A stretch of DNA of 64,000 bases from Galerina marginata (GCA_023014335.1 JAECYW010000020.1:806001-870000), one strand, 5' to 3'. Positions 12,270-23,443 are shown, counted from the stretch's first letter. The notes: generated from the letters alone by a model not told the origin. Program-made: numbers and translations.

Positions 12270-13151
12270 TTAAACCGTCTGTGAAGAGAAAGAAAGGACG
12301 AGCACATCGCCAAGCTTTGAACCCCTTTCTTGACTTGCTAGAGAGGCATGGTGCCCAAACGGCAAAGGCCACTGGGTAAGCGGTAATCGATTATACTGAG
12401 CACAAGCTTGACATATTCCAAGGAAGAGGGAATGTCCCATGAGAAAATCGATGCGTCTCATCCCTGCTTGTTTTTCTTTGTCGTACATCCAAGTGTCTTG
12501 ATACCGTCTATAACGGCGTTCGTATGCTCTTGTGGCACGCTTTCGGTCTGGATAGCCGAGGCTGTGGAACTCTTCCTGCGTAATATTAGTTTGGAGGGAG
12601 TCGTATATTGCTTGGAAGACATCCCCCAGTGTGAGACAATGGTGGCATGAAGCATGAGCTTCAATTGCCCACGGGAGATAGGGTGTCGTGAGCACCATAC
12701 TCCTCCGGGGAGGATAGCACGCCACCTCGCAAAGTACTTCGGTAGAAATTTCACGCTTGTTCCTTCTGATCGAAGATGGGGGGTCCATCAAGTTCCAGGT
12801 CACTGATGAAGCGTCGAAGTACGGGTGGAGCCGAGGATAAGCAGACCCTCTCGATGAGGAATGGTCCTTGAAAGACAAGAGGGAGGGTAATGAAGTTGGA
12901 GGGACATAAGCTGTGCGGGGAATGCATATCGCTCGGGGAATGGGTCCGTTTGAATAACCGATTGGGAGGGGAGGTTGTGGAAATGAGGTGAAGTAGGTTG
13001 CCTTGTCGGCAAATTGGACGCGCTTTGATGCGCGAGGAGTGCTGAGTCTAGTCGGCGACAACACAATACACGGTCGGGGCATGGGGTGGAATGTAGGTGG
13101 AGAGAAGAAGGTCTCCTCATCGTTGAAGCGGACACGTTTGATTTGGTTCAT
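12270..13151 (-). CDS. DUF6699 domain protein
   Basis: A single uninterrupted frame of 293 aa. The first true ATG is at 13151; an upstream TTG (13181) keeps the frame but is an unlikely start. The N-terminal about 110 residues are Pro/Ser-rich and hold two copies of a short motif (KRVRFNDEETFF, KRVQFADKATYF). The C-terminal part is a recognisable DUF6699 domain: HPYFDASSVTWNLMDPP, then LTLGDVFQAIYDSLQTNIT, EEFHSLG, and the closing GMRRIDFLMGHSLFLGI. This domain is common in mushroom genomes and has no established activity. No intron is needed. The frame runs about 35 codons past the domain into unrelated text, which is usual. Confidence 0.85.
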   Translation of the reverse strand: MNQIKRVRFNDEETFFSPPTFHPMPRPCIVLSPTRLSTPRASKRVQFADKATYFTSFPQPPLPIGYSNGPIPRAICIPRTAYVPPTSLPSLLSFKDHSSSRGSAYPRLHPYFDASSVTWNLMDPPSSIRRNKREISTEVLCEVACYPPRRSMVLTTPYLPWAIEAHASCHHCLTLGDVFQAIYDSLQTNITQEEFHSLGYPDRKRATRAYERRYRRYQDTWMYDKEKQAGMRRIDFLMGHSLFLGICQACAQYNRLPLTQWPLPFGHHASLASQERGSKLGDVLVLSFSSQTV

Positions 13152-15050
13152 AGGTATGGTGTTACGGTCCTCAAGTGGCAAAAAAAAAAGAAGAAAGAAG
13201 GGTCAGCAAATTTCTGATATTTGCTTGCTTGAAAGTGTTCGACAATATTCGAATGTCGGTCAGGAGATCCTGAACAGATTCCATGGTTTAGAATCCTTAC
13301 CTATTGCCCCCGGATTATACTTCACCGTTCAAGATTGTTTGTTCTCTGACATGGACACGCCAGTGCCCCATAAAAGAGTCCATATTACGCATAGCTTGGA
13401 GTTTGGCCGATCGTTCAGGTCCCCGGATCCTACAACATCAAACTCAAATACCCATCGAGACACGCCAATAAAATTGTTACGCGACATTTTCGTCTTCTAG
13501 ACTCGTAATTTAGAAGCGCTGATCATGCAAAAAGGCAGGAGTTGACGTACTGCGCTATTTTCACTGACCGTTCATCATCAGAAGGGCATTTGTTAATCAT
13601 TTCTGCCTACAAACGCCAACAGGGCCATCCGTTAGTTGGAGAGAAGATTTTCAAGTCGCCGCAAACATTGTCAAAGAACTCCTACCAGAACGCTCGACCT
13701 TCCGACTTATTGTCAATTTAATAAAATTAGGTCAGTGCCTTGGAAGTTCGACCGCACCAGTACGCGAGGGTTCCACCCTCATACATGTAGCGCTGCAATA
13801 AATGAGCGACTGGAGGTCACTCAAGACACCTGTGGTTGAAATGCTTTATCACCAGTCGTCTCCGTTGACTCCTATGATCAGATGGTATGAGTGAACTGCT
13901 TTCAACAATCATTACCTATTGATCCATGACTTTCTCTTTTTGTTGCTTCTGAAATTCTTTTGAGATTTCTCATGGCTGTTATGAATTGAGGAAATTCTTT
14001 GGGTTTGGAAAGAAAGATGGAGGTCGGAAAAAGACACTCCAATCATTTGTCATCTGGTCCTAGGGACGCAAGACATTACTCATTAATTCCCACGACCCTT
14101 TTTGAGAAGTCTTTGAGACTGGGACTTCAAAGGTCAAGCTCAATTCGTTCGATGTTTCACCTCTAACTCTGTATCATTCATTCGGCACTGCTTCTACAGC
14201 CTCTGAGATATAGGGAGGCTAAGCACTTTAATTTCCGTGCCATTTCACCTCGCTTGGTGCAGAATTCAGTAGGAGGCCTAGGCCTAATGTCGTCTTGGTC
14301 GAGTTGAGGAGCACCGACGACCATTTTACGAACAAGCTCGTGATCCTCGGGATGAATCGGGATGAAAGTAACAGTTTCGTTCATGTTCGAACAGAGCCAA
14401 ATTTATCTCTGCACCTCAGGCCCAAATTTCAACGCAGGCATGGCGTGACGGAGCTGAAGGCGGCAGCCCTCGCTATCCACTTCCCTGCATTTCTTGTCCC
14501 ACTGATACGAACCTAAAACCCTTGTTGATCCTGCAGCTAGGTCTCGGATGTCCCCGCCATGCTGCCAGTGACTAGTAGTAGTAAAAGCCCCCCCAGCCCT
14601 ATTCATTCATCCCCGAAGACGCGAGTGAACGCGCCCAACCATGTCGGAACACCCACCCCTCTTCTTCGAGGGTCAACTCAATCGCCATGAATAACTTCCC
14701 CTTGATTCACCGTCATATCATATTTTCTCTCCAACGCTTCCTTCACCTTGCCCTCTTCCGCCCACTGCCCAACAAAGGTTAATAAATTACTTTTATTACA
14801 ATTTATTATAACTTCTTACTCATATTGACTCTATCTAGGTGGTCCATGACCCAAGCGAATGCGATCCGTCCTCCGTCCGATTCCGTCGCCGTGCGCCTGT
14901 CGTCACTTAAAGGCATGTGACTGGCAGTGGAAGGGCATGACATGGAGATGGCTGACATTCAGCGAGGAAAGAAACTGAAGAGGAGGATTTGCCCGGCGGT
15001 GTGCGGCAAAACGAGTCGAAATACGGCCACAGTGGCTTATTACCTATCAT
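13152..15050. other. Gap, possible small gene tail only
   Basis: No convincing gene. Between 14785 and 14690 the minus strand reads FVGQWAEEGKVKEALERKYD to a stop. It looks like the end of a real protein but has no supported upstream exon. The rest (promoter side of the DUF6699 gene, and AT-rich DNA near 14780-14840) shows nothing I can name. Confidence 0.4.
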
Positions 15051-15059
15051 CCACCACTC

Positions 15060-15500
15060 ATTCGCTCTGCGGCAGGCTCCGCGACGCTGCTTCTAAGAAA
15101 CCCTACTACGGAGGTAACAGGAGAAGCCAGCAAACCGCCGTTGCTTGCGTGGGATTAGACACAACGCCAGATGGCGTAGAAGCAGTCTGTGCTGTTGCTC
15201 GGACACGAGCAGTGATAAAATGTTTCGTCGCCCACCAGCCTCGCGTCCTCACGTCTGCCGAACCATTGCACCCTCGCCTCTCGTTTGTGGCCAACGCCAC
15301 GGTACTTCTTGCCGCTCTTGCCACGCCCCGCTTGACCACCGCCACCAAGCCAGCTTCTCTGTCAGGCCCAGTACGATTAACACGACCGCCGCCGTTCGTT
15401 TGTTGCGATGGCAAGGAACAACAAGTAAGTCTATCAATTTCAAGTCTAGAATGACCGCCTCACACACCCCTCCCTGAAAGACGGACACCGTACGTTGCCA
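15060..15500 (-). repeat. Dispersed repeat pair, copy 1 (partner at 31260-31640)
   Basis: The minus strand shares a long diverged segment with the plus strand at 31260-31640. Shared text includes, in translation, GVVSNPTQATAV here and AVVSNPTQEAAV there, with matching DNA around (TCCAATCCCACACAAG type). Long open frames on both strands (for example 14927-15454 plus) are compositional and lack splice signals. Probably fragments of the same old element. Confidence 0.6.
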
Positions 15501-16214
15501 ATCGCAACGGAAGAGGTATACAATTGGGGATGGCCCCAAAACAAGGAGGACGCGCGAAATGGAGAGTAAAGCTTGACCGTTTTTCTATGTATCTCACTCT
15601 AAGCAACCATATTTCTACGTATCAGTCAAAACATACACAAAATAAGTATCCAATAAGTGAGTAAGCTGCTGATTCACCACTAATACATCACTGACTCAAA
15701 CGAATTTCGGCCAGTCAGTGGAAACCAACTTACAAAAGCTGATACTGACTCATTTCCGTAGATATGCAAACGGGGTTTTTCCCGATGAAGGGCACGACGA
15801 GGGGCAGACGGCAGCCATTACAATGGTGAGTCCTTTCGTTCCGTCTCGGTGTTCGCGTCCCCACTCTTGGCGTATCATTAGCAGTGTATACGTAGTAAGC
15901 CCGTCGAATAGAGCTGTGCACTGTACCCATATTGACAAGTTGTAACAATGTGTGCCTCTTGGTGGTGACTTGATAACAGTTGAACGGCTCTCGCAAGCCA
16001 CACGGAAACCGTATAATATATTTGCTTTGCTTAGAATGGACTGATATCAACGAAAACAACAATGCACTGTAGGGAAGAGAGCAACAGACCAGACCAGACC
16101 CGACTGTGAGTTTTGTCGTGCGCAGCATCGGCCCGCAAACCAAGTATCCAAAGACAAAAATATTTCCTAAGGATGAGAGTCTAGTACCGAAAATATGTAC
16201 CCAGGTTTATCTGC
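15501..16214. other. Gap without a supported gene
   Basis: No supported coding sequence. Contains short A/T-rich stretches and direct repeats of AAGTA/CAATAAGTGAGTAAG type near 15640. It is the 3' flank of the NFKBIL1-like gene. Confidence 0.4.
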
Positions 16215-17554
16215 CTAGCAATTCCGCAGTTTCATCTTCATATCCGTTAATTGTACAATGACAAGCTGTACACCCTCCTTGACTGCCTCGACGTCCTTCA
16301 CCAGTACTAGGGGGAGAACGGCAATGGAAAACTTGTCTGAATGCCACCTGAGGAGCTCGGTCCGCAGTACAGTAGTTAAATCGGGTGAGGAACCGATCCG
16401 TTCTTTGTGGAGGATGAAGCGAGTTATTTTTGGTTCCGTCAAATCTGAGAGTTGGAAAGGACCATCATCGAGGATGGGCCATGGGATCTGACCGAAGGAA
16501 AGCGACTGTACTGAGAAGGAGTGGGTCTTGTCATTGGAACGTAACTCAATCCAGCTACTTTCGTAGCGGTCAAAAAGTTTGTTGCGACGCTAGGTACCCT
16601 TGCTTCAATATAGCAGGGAAAGCTTTTGAGAACTGATGTACTGACCTCTATGGCACTTATTCTTGCCTGCAGTATTCTTTTCATTCTGTCTTCCCGTTCT
16701 TTCCGCTCATTCAGCCGCTTATTGGCATTCTCTTGCTTGGTTTTCTTTTTCTCCTGTTCTCGGCCCAACCTTTTACTTTCCTCTTTCTGTATGCGGTCGC
16801 TCTCTCGCTCGAGCTCTGCGTTACGTCTGAAGTCCTCCTCTCGCTTGAGCTCTGCGTTACGTCTGAGGTCCTCCTCTCGCTTGAGCTCCGCGTTACGTCT
16901 GAGGTCCTCCTCTCGCTTGAGCTCTGCGTTACGTCTGAAGTCCTCCTCTCGCTTGAGCTCTGCGTTACGTCTGAGGTCCTCCTCTCGCTTGAGCTCTGCG
17001 TTACGTCTGAAGTCCTCCTCTCGCTTGAGCTCTGCGTTACGTCTGAGGTCCTCCTCTCGCTTGAGCTCCGCGTTACGTCTGAGGTCCTCCTCCCGCTTGA
17101 GCTCTGCGTTTCGCCTAAGGTCCTCCTCCCGCCTGAGCTCTGCGTTTCGCCTAAGGTCCTCCTCTCGCTTGAGCTCTGCGTTTCGCCTAAGGTCCTCTCG
17201 CTTACTAAACGCCTCTTCTCGCCTGGGCTCTCCGTTTGAAGTCATCTCCTTTCCTAAAAAACACTCTGCATCTGTGGGGAGATATATCTGCTCCTCCATG
17301 CACATGGATTGGCCCTGTAAAAAGGACATGATTTAGAAGTGTTTATCATTGGTCGCAATGAACGTCGATCCACCAACCTGACTATTTAACTTTCCCGACC
17401 AGCTTGGTGGCCCGGGCCAAATACCTAGCTTTTGGTTTTGGGGGATTTGTGCCCTCCAGAATGCCGATGTTCGCGCTTCTCCTAGTTTTCTCGACTTTTC
17501 CTTTGCGAGTCGTTCATATTGAATCAGAATTTTATCAAGGTCGTTGGATGGCAT
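16215..17554 (-). CDS. NFKBIL1-C-terminal-like protein with charged repeat array
   Basis: Three exons on the minus strand: 17554-17378, 17314-16646 and 16589-16215. Introns are 63 and 56 bp and phases agree, giving 406 aa. The N-terminus (LIQYERLAKEKSRKLGEART) is helical. Residues about 85-217 hold eleven copies of a 12-residue unit REEDLRRNAELK, then Lys/Arg/Glu-rich coiled coil. The C-terminal about 110 residues (DRYESSWIELRSN, GQIPWPIL, FILHKERIGSSPDL, ELLRWHSDKF, VKEGVQLVIVQLTDM) match, from memory, a basidiomycete family resembling the C-terminus of NFKBIL1, where a divergent J-like LLRWHPDKF motif is conserved. Here His-Ser-Asp replaces His-Pro-Asp. Role unknown. Repeat number is likely variable between strains. 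Confidence 0.7.
16807..17205 (-). repeat. 36-bp coding minisatellite, 11 copies
   Basis: Eleven tandem 36-bp units, seen on the plus strand as repeats of GAGCTCTGCGTTACGTCTGA with small variants (TAC/TTC, AAG/GAG). Units at the 5' end of the gene use the TTTCGCCTAAG variant; those at the 3' end use TTACGTCTGAGG or TTACGTCTGAAG. This gives a gradient of similarity along the array, as expected from unequal exchange. All units are in frame. Confidence 0.95.
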
Positions 17555-18185
17555 CGAAAAAGATGTGCTCAGTGTCAACAGGAAGAAGCTTGATTTTTGA
17601 TAGACGGGACGTATCACAAGATACTGGGTTTGTGCTGGACAAATTGGGCCAGGATCTATTATTAACTGGTTTCCTCTGAAAGCTGTAAAGGACTTATCGT
17701 TAAACCATGTGGTCAAGCAGGATCACCTGGGAGAGGGTTACATACAACCTTAAGGCGGTGTTAGCATAGGCTCCTGCGAAGTACTGCGCAATTTAGGTTC
17801 TTTTTTTCTTGAGAGTGCCAACCCTGCTGACCTTGCAATTGTCATAGAAATTCATAGGACCACCGGACCGCATCAGATACCACACTGAGCGGCGTTCACT
17901 GCCATAGCTATAGGCTAATTGTGTCGTCAGGCAAAACGGAAATTCGAAATACTTTCAAGATGGCGTCAGCGACTGTGTGTAGAAATTGAATATGAGCTGC
18001 TCGATAAAAATACATTCGACTCACTTCACTCTTAACCCATAGCCTAAATAACCCCAGGGAAATGCACACCATAAGCCATACAACCCGATGGATTAAGAGA
18101 GAGTCGACCGTAGCCGTAACTTCACTGAGAACATCCATGCTGAAACAATTGAAACGACGCGCAATTAAAATTAAATTGTAGGTTG
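17555..18185. other. Gap; weak minus-strand open frame
   Basis: A minus-strand frame ending at 17908 contains a hydrophobic stretch (VVWLMVCISLGLFRLW), possibly a membrane helix, but no splice or start support. I do not call a gene. Confidence 0.35.
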
Positions 18186-18189
18186 TCCC

Positions 18190-18560
18190 CTTTTGGGAAT
18201 CCCGATCAGCCAAATCCGCATCTGAGTTGCACTAATACGTATACGTATCACTCCTGAATGACGTGGAAAGGCACTAAGGACCCTTAGAGGGCTCCATGTT
18301 GGAGCTTTTCCGGCGGGTTTTCCAGAATAAGACTTCGTCGCAAGGCGCGACGCGTGGAGCTGACCAAAACTGGTTGTTTATGGCACAATGGAAGCAATTC
18401 CGAAGACCGTCTAGGGTTTTGCATGCAGCTGTCAAGAGAGTCTTATGAGATTCGAGTGGAATCCGAGCAGGGATGGAGGCCTTTTTTGTTCTGTTCCTTT
18501 GGCTCCACTGGCATGGACAGAGATTTTGGAACGCAACTGTGCTTCTTTTCCCATCAAGGC
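18190..18560 (+). repeat. Third copy of the 5' flank of the 43.5 kb gene
   Basis: GAGTGGAATCCGAGCAGGGA and GACAGAGATTTTGGAACGCA in this stretch match 43320-43400, and the part near 18180-18230 matches 43205-43260 (GGTTG-CCCCTTTTGGGAA). The coding part of the gene is absent, so the copy stops upstream of the start codon. It shows that the flank and gene moved as a block at least once. Confidence 0.75.
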
Positions 18561-18771
18561 CGTGATCTATCGTTCATTGGCTCACCGTAGGAGGACGGGA
18601 CTTTTTCAGTCGCTTTCTTAAGCGCCAAATCCTTCTGAAACATCGCCTTGCGTTTCTCTCCCACATAGCTTCAAAGATGGGCCAGTTCACTTCCTTCTTC
18701 CTTCGCTCTCCAAATGTAAGCTTGGGTGCATGAGTCGCATCAGAATCTTACACTAGGTATAGGAGCTAGGC

Positions 18772-20553
18772 ATGGTCAGGCAGCGAACCTACGAAACTAA
18801 ATATCGCCACCTCAACTGTATCAAGATACAACCGAACGGAGGGAATATTCTCGCGGTTGCCAGTGAGCTTCTCTCATCGCTTCAAATATGTGACCCTTAT
18901 ATGTTTTCAAGATGAATCAGGAACCCTTCTGCTTTATGATCTCGCGTCAGAAACCGATCTTCCTCAACAGTTCAAGGTCCTCACGTTCGAGTCTGGTGGG
19001 ATATCTGAACTGATGTGGTTGGGTGTTGACATGTTGGTGGTTGGAACCACCCGTGGTAACATCATCGTTTTCAGCTTGAAGAATGACGCTGTGCGTAAAC
19101 CGGCTATCTATACTATCAAAACGGTCGATTAAAACAGTCCCCAGAGGCGCCTATTCGAAACGTCCCACATAAAGGCACATGGTGATGGCGCGTCGTTAGT
19201 AGCAGTCCAATCGATGGACTTTTGTGCCAATACCAACCGCCTGATCTCGGTTGGACAAGGCGTACGTAGTGTACGCCTTTGGGATATTACTCCTGATGGT
19301 GTGCAAGCCTTTACCCTCCCAATTCCGTCTTAGCTGAATCACATTACTTGAGGGATACTCACTCCTAGAGAATTCCACAGTCCTACGTCCTTTCACGAAC
19401 CAAGGTCTGTTAACTTCGTGGACAACGGCTCTCATGTTTTGGTCGGCTTCCTTGAGCAAGTTGTACTGTATGTCTAAAAAAACGCTCTCCGCATGTCGAT
19501 CTAAATTGCTGACGTTACGCTACAGTCAAAAATTTTTGGTTGAGCCTTGGGAATTGATAGAGGAGCACAGGCTCGGTCAGTTTGAAGGAGCAGCTGACAA
19601 CACACATCTGTGAGGGCGACGTGTTATTCTCACTGCTTAAGGCTATAACCATGTGCTTGTTTGTCAGCGGGAATGCCCTACTTCTTTCTGACGGTCGTTT
19701 AGTGGTCTACAATCTCAGAAATGGGTTTGACATCTATGATACATCCAAATTTACCCGCCTCTGCTGCGGGCGATACGAGGTGTATTGTTTTTGTTCGCAA
19801 GGCATCGCTTCCATGCGAGATGGGAACCATGTTGTCGCAGTGTCCGGCAAAGGACGCATTAATGTATATCGAATCCGGGACAATGAGGTATTCAAGGCAG
19901 CCGCATTTCAAGTACCAGGTACCTGTTTAAGCAGTCTTGATGTAGTTTTGCAATTAACGAAAGCTTATCAGGTCGTGGGGCAAATATCCAAGCTGTTCAT
20001 GTATGCACTAATAGACTTTTCTTGCCATTTTTATTGTTGCTTAACAGCGTATTGGCTACTGGCAGGCTTCTTCGAATGTCTCCACAAGTCACGACGTGAT
20101 CGCGGCTGTATCTTGCGTCAATGGCAAGGAGAGTAGCCTTACTATCTGGATGGTACGTTTCCAACCTAAGTTCAGACTTGCATGTCAACATCATTTCCAT
20201 TACTATAGGATATCACCCACGGATTAAAAGTCGCCAAAAAGCCCTCCTCGAGGTCTGGTGACTATTCGACGCTCCAAATCGTGCTTGTCTCTATTATAGT
20301 TTATACGCTTTGCCAACTGGTGACGTCATTACTACTGCCAAACCTGGCTATATTTTCCGCTTCACTCGTAAGACCGATGCTGGCTGAGGTGGATGTCCCC
20401 GGAGAGGTCGAGGCGCTCGTGGATTTGTCCTTGACGTCATCAGATCCAGTACCCTCTACGACTTTGATCGTTACTTATGAAGAGACATCAAGCCAGAAAG
20501 AGCTAGCAAGAATCGACTTCCCCAAACTCGTTGGTCAAGGTAGGCTCATATGA
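18772..20553 (+). pseudogene. WD40-type protein with C-terminal membrane helix, broken
   Basis: Starts MVRQRTYETKYRHLNCIKI (ATG 18772) and, after an intron (about 18860-18910), ESGTLLLYDLASETDLPQ, typical of WD40 beta-propeller blades. Further blades are RSVRLWDITPDG (19270), GSHVLVGFLEQ (19430), ALLLSDGRLVVYNLRNGFDI (19675) and GRINVYRI (19855). The C-terminus has a clear helix (LQIVLVSIIVYTLCQLV, 20270-20325) and a tail ending near 20553. I recognise this layout from multicopy basidiomycete proteins. A TAA at 19130-19132 interrupts the second exon with the same frame continuing after it, and the joins near 19320 and 19660 do not restore phase. I therefore call it a pseudogene; a mis-modelled gene is the alternative. 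Confidence 0.6.
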
Positions 20554-20806
20554 TTGAAAACTACCTGGACATTACTGACAAAACCAATGACAGCAACGAC
20601 AAATGCATGAAACTACTCCTTGACTCGCGCATTCAAACATTCAACACGTAATCTTGAATTTTGTCTATCGGGAGCACCTTGTCGATCGACGTATTGCAAT
20701 GGCGAGAATTTCGGGTTGAATCCGACTTCGGGCAGTGATTCTGTTCCTTTTTATGCAAAGCTATCTTTCGTAAATGTCAATGGTTTTCAGGGATTATTAA
20801 TAACAC

Positions 20807-21190
20807 ATGCATTCCAATACGAGTCCAAAGAAAGTTAAAGGAATGGGGATTTCTTTCACCGAATATGAGATGGTTCACGCCATCTTGTCTGGTCTTCCGT
20901 TGTCATCCCACTGGCCGCATTTTCATCAGCTCATGACGCAAACGGTCCAGGATCATCTCGACAAACAAACCACTGCCCTCGTTCCCGCTGCCCTGATGCT
21001 CTTTTAAATCGCATCATTACGCGCCTTGTAATCGAGTGTCAGCGTCTAGAAATTGCTTCTCTCGGGAAGTCATCCGATTCAGTTGGTAAATCCAACAATG
21101 ATCCGATCGTTCCCTCTTCCGTATTGGATACCCACGAAAATCGGCGGGCAAGCCGAAAGTTGCCGCCGTGGGTTACAATTCACCGCGGAG
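20807..21190 (+). pseudogene. Ty1/copia Gag-like fragment
   Basis: The reading KKVKGMGISFTEYEMVHAIL then SGLPLSSHWPHFHQLMTQT resembles the Gag (UBN2-like) region of copia retrotransposons. A one-base frame change near 20992 leads into DALLNRIITRLVIECQRLE and SVGKSNNDPIV. No zinc knuckle, integrase or reverse transcriptase follows. Right after it (21195) comes the short repeat shared with 6775 and 52205, which may be element edge. Confidence 0.5.
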
Positions 21191-21194
21191 TCTG

Positions 21195-21255
21195 AAAATT
21201 CACAGCAAGACTAGATTACGCAAGCGAACTCGACCAATCGAGCTCCCTTACATAA
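21195..21255 (+). repeat. Dispersed short repeat (copy 2 of 3)
   Basis: Contains GCGGAGTCTGAAAATTCACA and ACTCGACCAATCGAGCTCCC, matching 6755-6830 with few changes. A shorter match is at 52205-52250. It sits between the Gag-like relic and AT-rich DNA at 21260-21900 that holds no gene; that DNA includes TGTTGGAATACTTATTGCGT, which could be an LTR start, but I cannot find a partner. Confidence 0.65.
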
Positions 21256-21259
21256 CAAG

Positions 21260-22186
21260 CATTCACTTGTTACGAGAGTTGTTTTTTAGTCACTATTAGT
21301 CACTAATTAGGTTGCGGTGCCGTCATTGATGAAGCTCCTGTTGGAATACTTATTGCGTGGCTGTGCGAGCATGCGCAATGCGCTGATGCCAGTGGGTACA
21401 CGCGCGCCGCGTGCTATTTATCAGGTGATTATTTCGTAGTCTACTTTTGTTTCCACCCCATCCGTTTGCCCTCTTGCCGTCATAGAGGCCAACCGGAAAT
21501 CTTTTATTCTTTGCTTTCCCTTGCTGATCTTGAGATGATCATGCGTTTAAAAATTGATTTCAACAGCTCCCACTGAAAATCGACTCGATTTATATCGGTT
21601 TGTTGTGACGTCGTTACAATATGGGTGAACAAACTTGAGACGGAAAAAACCAAAGGGAAGACCTCATCAAAACGGCGATTGGACGAAGATTCGAAGGACA
21701 ATTCCTCTTCGTAAGAAAACAAAGGTTTTGGCGACTACAAGTAAGTTAACGTCGGTGGATGCCTCGCCTGTAAACTCGCCAGATTTGGTATGTTTTCAAG
21801 CACTGTATAGTCAGTATTCAATAGCAACCCCGGTTCTTTAGCTTCCTATACTATTCAAAGAAGCTTTAATCCGTGAATGAAACCAAAACCACCCAGAAAT
21901 CTGCTCTGAGATAGACATTCTGAAACATGGATAGCTCGTCAAGGAGTGGACTATGGGCCCGAGACGATGGTGTCAGCTAACGCAATGGCTCTCACTATTA
22001 CCCGGCCCTCTTGAAGCTTGTCGACTACGTGATGCCAGGATGTGATCATGATGACCTGCCATACACCACTTCGATGGCTTCCTCGTCCAAATCATATCTG
22101 TCCTGTCTCGACCATCTTAAATCACCGAATGATACCAGTACAAGAAACGACGCTTAGAAACAGGTATAGTTAAGCCGACAGTCTTT
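21260..22186. other. Possible LTR remains, no supported gene
   Basis: No gene. The 21340-21620 part has features often seen in LTRs (TGTTGGAAT start, T-rich tract) but no second LTR is in the window. From 21900 onward faint protein-like text (YYPALLKLVDYVMPG) leads into the Plavaka relic. Confidence 0.35.
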
Positions 22187-22905
22187 TTAGAAGTGCATCC
22201 GAATAGAATTCTAGGGATTCCTGGATGCTTCGGTTCTGATATTATGCACTTGGGAACTTTCAACCTCTCAGACCTACTTGTCCCATTCTATTCAAACTTT
22301 TGCAAGCTTGTCCAAGCAATGCGCATCATTCAACAACACCACATCCGTGCCGACGACCTGTTGCTGGCCAGCAATCTACTCGAATCATTCGTTCGAGATT
22401 TCGAAGCCTTCTATTATCAAAGACGAATGGATCGTTTACACTTCTGTCGGCAAAGCATCACTTCACCTTGCTGTCGAAGTCACAAGAATTGGTCCACCGG
22501 CATGTTGTTCGCAAGGACCATGGAACGGACCATCGGAAATCTAGGCGAAGAGATCCGACAGCCATCGAATCCCTACGCAAACCTATCACAACGCGGGCTT
22601 CTTCTTAGATGTTAGATCAATGCTTTACAAGCAATAATTCCTGACTCCTGCCCTTTACCTCGTGGTGCAATTGATCTAGGACAAGGCTATGTGCTCAAGA
22701 CAGGCATGATCGCCTCATGCGTCCCCAAGAGGCTGGTGCGTTGTTACGTTATCTCGGCCGCATGGTTGCGGATGGGACGGATTGGTGCCCGAAAGTCACT
22801 CGATGGGCACGCCTTCGACTTCCAAATGGTCAAGTGGCTAGATCACGCTGGAAAGAGTCTCTCAAACCTTTGGGAAAGCTCAGGACGGCTCGTAATGTGA
22901 AGGTA
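22187..22905 (+). pseudogene. Plavaka-type (CACTA-related) transposase relic
   Basis: Clear family landmarks in order: HPNRILGIPGCFGSDIMHLG, then LLVPF joined directly to YSNFCKLVQAMRI, RRMDRLHFCRQSI, TMERTIGNLGEEIRQPSNPY, ANLSQRG, AIIPD/LPRGAIDLGQGYVL, and VTRWARLRLPNGQVARSRWK...KLGKLRTARNV in another frame. These belong to the transposase of Plavaka elements of mushrooms (from memory). The piece between LLVPF and YSNFCK is deleted. Frameshifts lie near 22470, 22500, 22615 and 22720, and several stops occur. Not functional. Confidence 0.8.
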
Positions 22906-22909
22906 TGAG

Positions 22910-23285
22910 GTAATGATAACAAAATTAGGTGACATGACGGCTAATATATTGGACTACCTGAAAGAGTGAATAGAAATATGAACTACAGGTAGTCAGTATC
23001 AAAGTAAGTAATGTAGATATAAAGATGCTCACCTCAGTGTCAGTCACGGAAAGGTGAATGACGGCTGAGGTGGCAGAGAGAAAATGTCCGTGTATATGTG
23101 AGAAATGCGATAGGAGTGAATTGGCCTACGGCCGAAGGGGCGTAACTAAGGTGGTCAGATGAATGAGAGGGCGTATGGTATAAAGCCGAATGGCTGTGAG
23201 GGTGTACGCTATAATAGGAAGTAAATAACAAATGCGGAAGTAGATAAGGAGATAAAAATAGAGATACGTAGCAGCAATGAGACGA
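22910..23285. other. Gap, AT-rich, no gene
   Basis: AT-rich DNA with repeated GTAATG/AGTAAGTAATG words. Nothing coding is supported. Confidence 0.4.
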
Positions 23286-23289
23286 GTCC

Positions 23290-23430
23290 AGGAAGCCTCT
23301 CTTAACAGGCGCTCCGCAGGAAATCAAGGTTGGAGCGCGTCGCACAACAAATCTGAAGGTGAGAGCATGCTGCCCGCAGAGGCTCTCTCTTCTTTATGGT
23401 CGAAACAAGCGGAGACTTTTACATAATGAA
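23290..23430 (-). repeat. Detached piece of the Crypton-like gene
   Basis: About 130 bp match 1955-2075: same order GGCGCTCCGCAGGAA, TCAAGGTTGGAGCG, GAGAGCATGCTGCCCGCAGA. On the minus strand it reads TRSNLDFLRSAC followed by a stop, equal to TRSNLEFLRSAL of the 2 kb relic. It includes intron as well as exon sequence, so it moved as DNA. Confidence 0.8.
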
Positions 23431-23443
23431 GGACTAAATACAA

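Noticed and set aside
13139..13181. Start of the DUF6699 gene at the upstream in-frame TTG (13181)
   Set aside because: TTG starts are not expected in nuclear fungal genes; the first ATG is at 13151.
12408..13500. Plus-strand frames over the DUF6699 gene
   Set aside because: Shadows of the well-supported minus-strand DUF6699 coding sequence.
16626..17336. Long plus-strand frames (236 and 168 codons) over the minisatellite
   Set aside because: They are antisense shadows of the 36-bp repeat, which has no stop in several frames; the minus-strand reading has introns and a conserved C-terminus.
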